DNA of 20,856 nt from JAXHUH01 sp034211175 (GTDB lineage Bacteria > Actinomycetota > Acidimicrobiia > Acidimicrobiales > CAIXPF01). This document shows positions 15,330 through 20,856 of the stretch, piece after piece. Made by a program: the position numbers and the translations under genes. The notes under the pieces are model-generated. The model was given only the letters and a program-made list of their open reading frames with translations. It made no database searches and was not told where the DNA came from. The stretch spans positions 1-20,856 of the forward strand of contig JAXHUH010000292.1 in NCBI GenBank assembly GCA_034211175.1, written 5' to 3'. Positions within the stretch are counted from its first letter, which is position 1. Each line of letters opens with the position of its first letter.

Positions 15330-16477
15330 CACGCTCCCCAGCTGGTCGAGAACCGCTGGCCCTCGCCGGCGGCCGGTGCCTTGACCCGGTAGATCGCTCG
15401 AACGAGCGATGGGGCGGCGACGAAGAGCACGACCAATGCCTGGATCACGACGATGATGTCGACAGGTGTGGCCGTCTGGGACTGCATGCCGGTGCTCCCT
15501 GCTCGGAGGATGCCGAACAGCACGGCGCCGCCGACCACGCCCACCGGGTGGGCTCGCCCGAGAAGGGCGATGGCGATCGCGTCGAAGCCGATGAACTGGT
15601 AGAAGCCGCCGGTCAGGCTGTAGCTCGGCCGGCCGAGGAGATTCGAGGTGCCCGCGAGGCCCGTGAGCGAGCCGGCGAGCCCCATTGCGAGGACATACGT
15701 CCCGCCGACCGACATGCCCGCGTACTTCGCCGCTGCAGCGTTGGATCCGACGGCCCGCATGCGGAAGCCCACCGTCGAGCGATTGAGCAGCCACCACACA
15801 CCGGCCGTTGCCGCCAGGGCCAACATGAGACCGAGACCGATCTCGATGCCGCCGAGGTCGAGCGCTGGCAGTCGGGCCGATTCCCGCATCGGTGGTGTGA
15901 TTGGGTCGGCGCGGCCCTCACGTCGGTATGCCTCGGTCGAGAGCGCCCAGTCGAGCAGGCGCAGCGCGATGTAGTTGAGCATGATCGTGGTGATCACCTC
16001 GTGCGCACCGGTGCGGGCCTTCAGGAAGCCGGCGATGCCGGCCCACACGGCGCCGCCGAGCGCGCCTGCGGCCAAGGCGAGCGGCACGTGGACCACCATG
16101 GGGAGGTCGAGCTCGAAGCCGATCCATGCGGCACTGAGCGCGCCGACCATGAGCTGACCGGCTCCGCCGATGTTGAACAGCCCCGCCTGGAAGGCGAGGG
16201 CGACCGACAGGCCGGCGAGGAGGAGCGGTGTCGTCTCCTCCAAGGTGCGGCTGATGGCCGACGGACTGCCGAGCGAGGTGTCGAGGAGCGCGCTGTACGC
16301 GTGCCATGCGGCACTCCACGACTCGGCGAACGCGTTCAGCGGGTCGCTGAGGAACGAGCCCCACGCGTCCAGCGAGTCGGCATCGGAGAACGCGATCACG
16401 AGGCCGCCGAGAATGAGCGCCGATAGGAGCGCCAGTGCAGGGACGAGCAAGCTGCGGGCGAGCGCTGCCGGGCTCAC
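15329..16477 (-). CDS. Nucleoside ABC transporter permease (first permease, NupP/YufP type)
   Basis: A 382-aa membrane permease of the same family. The N-terminal helix VPALALLSALILGGLVIAF is followed by a periplasmic loop and the landmarks LAFQAGLFNIGGAGQLMVGA, ARTGAHEVITTIMLNYIA and the coupling segment VGFRMRAVGSNAAAAKYAG. These are the usual marks of the permease that sits directly after the ATPase in BMP-type nucleoside importers. It starts with GTG 16477, overlapping the ATPase stop by four bases (GTGA), and its own stop overlaps the second permease start, so the three genes are probably translationally coupled. Confidence 0.93.
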   Translation of the reverse strand: MSPAALARSLLVPALALLSALILGGLVIAFSDADSLDAWGSFLSDPLNAFAESWSAAWHAYSALLDTSLGSPSAISRTLEETTPLLLAGLSVALAFQAGLFNIGGAGQLMVGALSAAWIGFELDLPMVVHVPLALAAGALGGAVWAGIAGFLKARTGAHEVITTIMLNYIALRLLDWALSTEAYRREGRADPITPPMRESARLPALDLGGIEIGLGLMLALAATAGVWWLLNRSTVGFRMRAVGSNAAAAKYAGMSVGGTYVLAMGLAGSLTGLAGTSNLLGRPSYSLTGGFYQFIGFDAIAIALLGRAHPVGVVGGAVLFGILRAGSTGMQSQTATPVDIIVVIQALVVLFVAAPSLVRAIYRVKAPAAGEGQRFSTSWGA

Positions 16478-18003
16478 GAGACCTGCTCGTTCGCCGAGGG
16501 CTCAACCGAACCCGCCATGAGCAAGCCGATCCGTTCTCGCGTCATCTCGTCTCCGGTGACCATGCCGACGATGCGGCCCTCGTACATGACCGCCACCCGG
16601 TCGGCGAGGGCGAGGATCTCGTCGAGCTCGGACGACACCAACAGCACGGCTGCGCCCTCATCGCGCTTCTCGACGATGCGTCCGTGGATGTACTGGATGG
16701 ACCCGACGTCGAGGCCCCGCGTCGGCTGGGACAGGATCAGGAGCCGGTCGGCGTGGAGGAATTCGCGGGCGACGATGACCTTCTGCTGGTTACCGCCCGA
16801 GAGCGTCTCGGCGGCGGCGTCGACCGAGGAGGTGCGCACGTCGAACGCCTCGACCTGCGCCTCGGCGTTGCGTCGCACCGCCTCGCGGTCGATGACCAGG
16901 CCCTTGGCGAACGGGGGACGGCGCCACATGTTCAGCACGAGGTTGTCGGCCACCGAGAACGAGCCGACCATGCCGTCGTGCTGGCGATCCTCGGGCACGT
17001 GAGCCAGGCCCCGTTCGAACAGCTGGTCCGGGTTGAAGCCCGTCACCTCGATGCCGTCGAGCTCGACGCGTCCGCCCTCGGGCCGGCGCAAACCGGTGAT
17101 GGCCTCCACGAACTCCGTCTGCCCGTTCCCCTGGACCCCGGCGATGGCCAGGATCTCCCCCTCCCGGGCCTCGAGGCTCACCCCGCGCACGGCCAATTGC
17201 CGCCGGTCGTCGCGCACGTCGAGGTCGGTGACGTGCAGCACTGCGGCTGACGGCTGAGCGGGAGGCTTGTCGACGACCAGCTTCACGTTCCGGCCCACCA
17301 TCATGGAAGCCAGTGCGGCCTGGTCGGACTCGGCCGGGGTGGTGTGGCCCGCCACCCGCCCTCCTCGGAGCACGAGGATGCGATCGGCCAGCGCCAGCAC
17401 CTCACGCAGCTTGTGGCTGATGAAGATGATCGATCGGCCGCCCTCCTTGAGCGACCGTACGATGCTCATCAGCTCCTCGATCTCCGACGGTGTGAGCACC
17501 GCGGTGGGTTCGTCGAGGATCAGGCAGCGGGCGTCGCGGTAGAGGGCCTTCAGGATCTCGACTCGCTGCTGGACCCCGACCGCCAGGTCCTCGATCCTGG
17601 CGTCCGGATCAACAGCGAGGCCGAAGCGCTCGGAGAGCTCCGCGACCCGGCCGCGAGCGCGCCCCCAATCGAGAGCACCCAGCTGACGCGTCGGTTCGGT
17701 GCCGAGGATGACGCTCTCGGTCACGGTGAACACGGGGATCAGCATGAAGTGCTGGTGGACCATGCCGATGCCGGCGTCGATGGCGTCGGCCGGCGAGCGG
17801 AACCGGACCTCGGTGCCGTCGAGCAGCACCTCGCCCTCGTCCTGGTGGTACAGCCCGAACAGCACGTTCATGAGCGTCGACTTGCCGGCGCCGTTCTCGC
17901 CCAGGAGGGCGAGGACCTCTCCGCCATCGACGGAGAGGTCCACGTCCTGGTTCGCGATGACACCGGGGAACCGCTTGGTGATTCCTCGGAGCTCGACCTT
18001 CAT
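16474..18003 (-). CDS. Nucleoside ABC transporter ATP-binding protein with two nucleotide-binding domains (NupO/YufO type)
   Basis: A 509-aa tandem ATPase that energises nucleoside import. First domain: Walker A GENGAGKST (35-43), signature AVGVQQRVE (141-149) and Walker B LILDEPT (161-167). Second domain: a Walker A-like loop AGVQGNGQTE (about 288-297) without the GKS/T, signature LSGGNQQKV (401-409) and LILSQPTRGLD (422-432). Asymmetric sites of this kind, with Gln in place of the second catalytic Glu, are normal for BMP-type and ribose-type importers. ATG 18003 lies 16 bases after the BMP stop. No clear Shine-Dalgarno is visible, so coupling to the upstream gene is likely. Confidence 0.94.
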   Translation of the reverse strand: MKVELRGITKRFPGVIANQDVDLSVDGGEVLALLGENGAGKSTLMNVLFGLYHQDEGEVLLDGTEVRFRSPADAIDAGIGMVHQHFMLIPVFTVTESVILGTEPTRQLGALDWGRARGRVAELSERFGLAVDPDARIEDLAVGVQQRVEILKALYRDARCLILDEPTAVLTPSEIEELMSIVRSLKEGGRSIIFISHKLREVLALADRILVLRGGRVAGHTTPAESDQAALASMMVGRNVKLVVDKPPAQPSAAVLHVTDLDVRDDRRQLAVRGVSLEAREGEILAIAGVQGNGQTEFVEAITGLRRPEGGRVELDGIEVTGFNPDQLFERGLAHVPEDRQHDGMVGSFSVADNLVLNMWRRPPFAKGLVIDREAVRRNAEAQVEAFDVRTSSVDAAAETLSGGNQQKVIVAREFLHADRLLILSQPTRGLDVGSIQYIHGRIVEKRDEGAAVLLVSSELDEILALADRVAVMYEGRIVGMVTGDEMTRERIGLLMAGSVEPSANEQVS

Positions 18004-18019
18004 TGGGGTGAGTGGCGGC

Positions 18020-19183
18020 TCAGCCGCCGACGGTCAGCTCGCCGCTGATGATCTGCTCGCGCAGCTCGTCGACCCGGTCCTTGAGCTCCTGGGGGACCTC
18101 GTCCTCGAACTCGTTGTAGGGCGCGATGGTCACACCCTCGTTCTCGAGAGTGCCGGTGTAGACGCCGCCACCTTCGAACTCACCGTTCACTGCGCTCTCG
18201 ACGACATCGAAGACCGCGTTGTCCATCTGCTTCTGGACCGAGGTGAGGAAGTACTGGCAGTCGTCGGGGACGCTCTCGCAGCCGTCGGTGTCGACCCAGA
18301 TCGCCTTGGCGTTGCCGCCGCTGTCGGCCTTCAGCGCCTCGAGCGTGCCGAGGCCCACGGGGCCCGCGACCGGCATGATGATGTCCGCGCCCTGGTCGAG
18401 GAGCGACTCGGTGGTCTGACGACCCTTCGACTGGTCGGTGAAGTCACCGGTGAACAGGCCGTCGGAGCCATCCCAACCGACGAGCTCGACCTCGGCGCCG
18501 TTGTCTTCGTTGTACTGCTCCATGCCGAGCCGGAAGCCCTCCATGAAGATGGTAACGGTCGGGAAGTTGGCGCCACCGTAGGTGCCGATGGTGCCCGTCT
18601 CGGTCATGCCCGCGGCGACGTAGCCTGCGAGGTACGCAGCCTGGTCGGTCGCGAACGTGAGTCCCAGCACGTTGTCGATCGGCTCCTCGTAGGCGAAGTC
18701 GACGATCGCGAAGTTGACGTCGGGGTTCTCCGCCGCAGCGGCGGCGGTGGCGTCGCCGAGCGCGAACCCGACGGTGATGATGAGATCGCAATCGGCGCCG
18801 AGGTGCGCCTCGATGTTCGGGCCGTAGTCGGCCGGCGAGTCGGACTCGGCCAGAGCGGTCTCGACCCCGAGCTCGGACTCCGCCCGCTGGAGGCCGGCGT
18901 AGGCGATCTGGTTGAACGACCGGTCGTCGACGCCGCCTTCGTCGGTCACCTCGCAGGCCTTCAGGTCGGCAGCGGCCGCGCCGTCGCTCTCGCCCTCGGC
19001 GCCGTCCTCGGCGGCCTCGGTGGTGTCGGACGACTCGTCGTCCTCGGTGTCGTCGGCGACCGTGGTGGTGCCTTCATCACCTGCCTCGACGTCGTCGTCG
19101 TCATCGTCGCCGCACGCGGCGGCCACGAGCGAGAGCACGGCGGTCATCACGAGCACGAGTCGCCACAGCGATCGGTTGCGCAC
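18020..19183 (-). CDS. BMP-family nucleoside-binding lipoprotein
   Basis: A 387-aa solute receptor for the adjacent ABC importer, anchored outside the membrane. The signal peptide (residues 1-23) ends in a lipobox VAAAC with lipidated Cys24. Residues 25-75 form an acidic linker starting with six Asp and rich in Asp, Glu and Thr. The Bmp domain follows with EGGVDDRSFNQIAYAGL, CDLIITVGFALGDA, ATDQAAYLAGYVAAGM and VAGPVGLGTLEALK. Relatives such as PnrA/BmpA and YufN bind purine or pyrimidine nucleosides; the exact ligand is not predicted. GTG 19183 is chosen over upstream starts because GGGAGG (plus 19194-19199) precedes it at 10-nt spacing and it yields the signal peptide. It is the first gene of the operon ending in thymidine phosphorylase. 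Confidence 0.94.
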   Translation of the reverse strand: MRNRSLWRLVLVMTAVLSLVAAACGDDDDDDVEAGDEGTTTVADDTEDDESSDTTEAAEDGAEGESDGAAAADLKACEVTDEGGVDDRSFNQIAYAGLQRAESELGVETALAESDSPADYGPNIEAHLGADCDLIITVGFALGDATAAAAAENPDVNFAIVDFAYEEPIDNVLGLTFATDQAAYLAGYVAAGMTETGTIGTYGGANFPTVTIFMEGFRLGMEQYNEDNGAEVELVGWDGSDGLFTGDFTDQSKGRQTTESLLDQGADIIMPVAGPVGLGTLEALKADSGGNAKAIWVDTDGCESVPDDCQYFLTSVQKQMDNAVFDVVESAVNGEFEGGGVYTGTLENEGVTIAPYNEFEDEVPQELKDRVDELREQIISGELTVGG

Positions 19184-19242
19184 TTTGGCTAGGCCTCCCG
19201 GGATATGTGCGTCCCCGTTCCGAGCGGTTCGAGGATCGGAGG

Positions 19243-19248
19243 ACCGTA
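19243..19248 (-). promoter_or_regulatory. Candidate -10 hexamer for the nucleoside transport operon
   Basis: TACGGT on the minus strand, about 60 bases before the BMP start codon, in the 94-bp gap after the DCC-family gene. It fits TAnnnT and would leave a leader containing the GGGAGG ribosome binding site. No -35 was recognised. Confidence 0.22.
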
Positions 19249-19277
19249 CCGCAGCTTTTCGGTGCGCTGTTGGCGCG

Positions 19278-19667
19278 TCAGGGTCGTCCGACGTCTTCGT
19301 TTCCGATGGCGCAGGCGGCCGTCGCCCCGGGCAGGCGATGACGGTTGCGGGCCACGAGGCGATAGCCGCGCGCCGCGAGGCGATCGACGCCGGGTGCGGT
19401 GAGCGCGCGGCCCGCGATCGGCCAGCCCCGGCGGGCCGCGGAGAGCGCCGAGGCGATGGCCTCGTGCCCACCCCGTGGCGGCTCGCCGTCGGCGATCCAC
19501 CATGCCTGTTCGGTGACGTCGTCGAGCGTCAGCCCGAGCGCGGCGAGATCGAGCTCCTGCCAGGGCCGCACCCGGGCGCCGCCGTCGGTCAGGCGGCGTT
19601 CGATCCAGCGTGCGCTCGCCGTGCAGAAGCCGCAGTCACCATCGAACACGAGGATCGGCTCGCCCAT
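19278..19667 (-). CDS. DCC-family thiol-disulfide oxidoreductase-like protein (DUF393)
   Basis: A 129-aa protein of the DUF393/DCC family. The N-terminal motif VFDGDCGFCTASARW puts a CxxC at Cys12 and Cys15, the predicted redox pair, within a thioredoxin-like fold. Further family traits are RVRPWQELDLAALGLT, a QAWWI segment and GWPIAGRAL. Physiological substrates of the family are unknown. The start is ATG 19667, eight bases from other ATGs in wrong frames; upstream codons of the open frame are Arg-rich. No signal peptide is present, so it acts in the cytoplasm. It lies 94 bp upstream of the nucleoside operon on the same strand, but a functional link is not evident. Confidence 0.85.
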   Translation of the reverse strand: MGEPILVFDGDCGFCTASARWIERRLTDGGARVRPWQELDLAALGLTLDDVTEQAWWIADGEPPRGGHEAIASALSAARRGWPIAGRALTAPGVDRLAARGYRLVARNRHRLPGATAACAIGNEDVGRP

Positions 19668-19759
19668 CGGTCCATCCTGCCCCGACGCACGCCGTTGCGC
19701 CCACCGGCGCCGTTCGACCGGGCTGATGATCACGCCTGGGTGACATTGCCGTTCAGGAG

Positions 19760-20134
19760 ATGGCCCGATGCGCCGATCCCGAGAAGGTGGAACCAGACGT
19801 GGTCGGTACGAGCCCGGTCGAGGTGACCCCGAGCGCATGCGGTGGCCGTCGCCTCGCCGAGGAACGGCGGGAGCGCCTCGGCGTGGGGAACGTCGTCGAG
19901 CTGCGGGCACATCGGCGGGCGCGCCTCGCCGCCCGGCGTGCGACGGTGACCGACCCGGCGTGTCGGCTCGAGGTCACCGAGCGGCTCGTGTCCCGCGCCC
20001 GCGTGCTGCGGCGTCAGGCCCACTTCCTGCCGGAGCTGGCCGCGGTGGCGCTACGACGGCGCGCCAGTGAGCTCGAGCTGGAGGCGTTCGTGGTGGAGAC
20101 GGCGGCCTCCGAAGGAGCCTGGGCCAGCCGCTGA
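19760..20134 (+). CDS. Hypothetical protein, Arg-rich helical
   Basis: A 124-aa frame with GC-rich third positions throughout, unlike the overlapping frames, so probably coding. I recognise no domain. The second half (VTDPACRLEVTERLVSRARVLRRQ...LPELAAVALRRRASELELEAFVVE) looks like two or three amphipathic helices, the first half is polar and basic, and no membrane segment is seen. The start is unsure: AGGAG at 19755-19759 directly abuts ATG 19760, leaving no spacing. GTG 19787 and GTG 19799 are alternatives. The gene is divergent from the DCC-family gene and convergent with the bL37-like gene. Confidence 0.5.
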   Translation: MARCADPEKVEPDVVGTSPVEVTPSACGGRRLAEERRERLGVGNVVELRAHRRARLAARRATVTDPACRLEVTERLVSRARVLRRQAHFLPELAAVALRRRASELELEAFVVETAASEGAWASR

Positions 20135-20140
20135 CGGGGG

Positions 20141-20174
20141 CCGACCGGGCCCGGCGGGCAACGCCCGTGGTCGG
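20141..20174. terminator. Hairpin between convergent genes, possible bidirectional terminator
   Basis: CCGACC (20141-20146) pairs with GGTCGG (20169-20174), with an inner stem CGGGC/GCCCG (20155-20159, 20163-20167). It sits just between the ends of the hypothetical gene (20134) and the bL37-like gene (20195). There is no T-run, so termination is suggested by position only. Confidence 0.35.
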
Positions 20175-20194
20175 CGCGTCGGGCGCGCCGGACC

Positions 20195-20278
20195 TCAGCG
20201 ACCCATGTTGGGCTTGCGCCCGTGGTTCGCCTTCTTCGAGCGGAGCTTGGCCTTCTTACGGGAGGTGCGCTTCGGCAT
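20195..20278 (-). CDS. Ribosomal protein bL37-like, 27 aa
   Basis: A 27-residue, strongly basic protein read on the minus strand from ATG 20278 to TGA 20195-20197. It begins MPKRTSRKKAKLRSKK and has the block KANHGRKPN near the C-terminus. Actinobacterial bL37, a tiny large-subunit protein seen in mycobacterial ribosome structures, has a very similar KANHGKRPN ending and Lys/Arg-rich start, as I remember it. About half of the residues are Lys or Arg, as expected for an rRNA-embedded peptide. A -10-like TATCCT (plus 20290-20295) lies 11 bases upstream and no Shine-Dalgarno is visible, so a very short leader is likely. The main doubt is the small size. Confidence 0.75.
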   Translation of the reverse strand: MPKRTSRKKAKLRSKKANHGRKPNMGR

Positions 20279-20289
20279 AGGAACGTCCA

Positions 20290-20295
20290 GGATAG
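20290..20295 (-). promoter_or_regulatory. Candidate -10 hexamer for the bL37-like gene
   Basis: TATCCT on the minus strand, ending 11 bases before the ATG at 20278. It would give a leader of only a few bases. No -35 was recognised; the spacer region overlaps the hairpin at 20300-20326. Confidence 0.3.
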
Positions 20296-20299
20296 CCGC

Positions 20300-20326
20300 G
20301 CCCGGCGACGGTTGGCGTCGCCGGGC
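20300..20326. repeat. 11-bp perfect hairpin upstream of the bL37-like gene
   Basis: GCCCGGCGACG (20300-20310) and CGTCGCCGGGC (20316-20326) pair perfectly around a 5-nt loop GTTGG. It starts 22 bases upstream of the bL37-like ATG. There is no T-run on either side. It may be a protein-binding palindrome over the promoter spacer or a simple DNA/RNA stem. Confidence 0.5.
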
Positions 20327-20400
20327 ATCTCCGCCCGGCCCATCGTCTGCGTCACGGCCGCGCACGATGTGACCTCTGCGCCGTCGAAGGGCCCTATGAC

Positions 20401-20425
20401 CTGATCAAGACGCAGTCTTGATCAG
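20401..20425. promoter_or_regulatory. 25-bp palindrome, candidate operator
   Basis: CTGATCAAGAC (20401-20411) and GTCTTGATCAG (20415-20425) are perfect 11-bp arms around GCA. It is much more AT-rich than the surrounding DNA and ends 14 bases before the ATG at 20440. No T-run follows on either strand, so it looks like a dimer-binding site (for example of the TetR or GntR type) rather than a terminator. TAGAGA at 20429-20434 could be a -10 for a leaderless transcript. Confidence 0.6.
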
Positions 20426-20439
20426 ACGTAGAGATACCG

Positions 20440-20856
20440 ATGTTCGCGGCGTTCCACCCCCAGCTCCGCCGACGGCTCGCGCCGTTCGCGTGGGCGCCGG
20501 TGTGGTTCATGGTCCACGCCGCCGGCGGTCACGCCGACCCGTGGTACCCGGCGGCTGCGCTGACCCTCGCCCTGGCCGCGACCTACGGATGGCGCGCCGG
20601 CCTCCTGCCCGCGCTGCTGGTACCGCTCGGCGCGGTGCTCGACGGCGACGTGGGCGTCGAGCTCGTGCTCGCCGTGGTGGACGGCCTGCTCTCGGGCCTC
20701 GGCTACGCGGTCGCCGGCACGTTCGTCGGCCGTGCGCTCGGCCGGCGTCCGGAGTCGATCCCGGGCCGTCCCGCCATGGTTCGTTGCGTCGCGGTCGTCA
20801 CCGCCACCGTCGGCCTCCTCGCCGTTGCCGGTGCCGCGGCCCGTGTCGGCGTCGAG
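20440..20856 (+). CDS. Integral membrane protein, 3'-truncated by window edge (possibly a MASE1-like sensor)
   Basis: Open from ATG 20440 to the last base, 139 codons with no stop. The visible part is hydrophobic with about four membrane segments: around FAWAPVWFMVHAAGG, WYPAAALTLALAATYGWRAGLLPALLVPLG, LVLAVVDGLLSGLGYAVAGTFVG and VVTATVGLLAVAGAAA. The WxPAAALxLALxxxYGWRA pattern resembles the start of MASE1-type membrane sensor domains that precede GGDEF or histidine-kinase modules, but the part that would decide this lies outside the window. No Shine-Dalgarno precedes the ATG; a 25-bp palindrome ends 14 bases upstream and may control it. Confidence 0.7.
   Translation, partial: MFAAFHPQLRRRLAPFAWAPVWFMVHAAGGHADPWYPAAALTLALAATYGWRAGLLPALLVPLGAVLDGDVGVELVLAVVDGLLSGLGYAVAGTFVGRALGRRPESIPGRPAMVRCVAVVTATVGLLAVAGAAARVGVE

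Noticed and set aside
13998..15392. 464-codon plus-strand frame opposite the second permease
   Set aside because: Charged, repetitive antisense translation of a membrane protein gene.
17699..19192. 497-codon plus-strand frame opposite the ATPase start and BMP gene
   Set aside because: Valine/leucine-rich reading is the antisense of the acidic BMP protein; no ribosome binding site.

Overview
The window is GC-rich (by eye about 70%), with many GTG starts, stop/start overlaps of the GTGA type and a 27-codon gene resembling the actinobacterial ribosomal protein bL37. This points to a high-GC actinobacterium. The lipoprotein with a long Asp/Glu/Thr linker and the gene set suggest an environmental lineage such as Acidimicrobiia, but the class is inference. 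No tRNA, rRNA, CRISPR array, transposase or phage gene was seen.

Layout. 1-1058: 3' part of a phosphomannomutase/phosphoglucomutase (+), then a strong nested hairpin that also lies inside the end of the next gene. 1107-3013: an ECF sigma factor with a fused SnoaL-like domain (-), divergent from a small SnoaL-like protein and a TfoX-N-like protein (+). 3039-3317: a remnant of a cysteine hydrolase. 3455-4567: adenosine deaminase (-). 4752-6731: membrane GGDEF-EAL protein (+). 6752-7624: methyltransferase (-). 7967-9193: secreted coiled-coil/M15 peptidase (+). 9377-11444: three overlapping genes, an AAC(2')-like aminoglycoside acetyltransferase, a CGNR-type zinc-finger protein and a methyltransferase, with an inverted repeat just upstream. 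11571-12650: peptidoglycan-binding-domain protein of unknown function (+). 12681-19183: on the minus strand, BMP-family lipoprotein, ABC ATPase, two permeases and thymidine phosphorylase. 19278-20856: DCC-family protein, a hypothetical, a bL37-like protein, and the 5' end of a membrane protein behind a 25-bp palindrome.

How the genes fit together. The minus-strand block 12681-19183 is a nucleoside uptake and breakdown operon. The lipoprotein captures a nucleoside, the ATPase and two permeases import it, and DeoA phosphorolyses pyrimidine deoxynucleosides. Adenosine deaminase (3455-4567) and perhaps the sugar-phosphate mutase serve the same salvage theme, but are separated from it by about 8 kb of mostly plus-strand genes. 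No cytidine deaminase is present.

The most distinctive module is the AAC(2')/CGNR/methyltransferase operon with its candidate operator. The sigma-SnoaL/SnoaL/TfoX group is a second small regulatory module. All assignments come from reading translated sequence and remembered family motifs; no database search was run.
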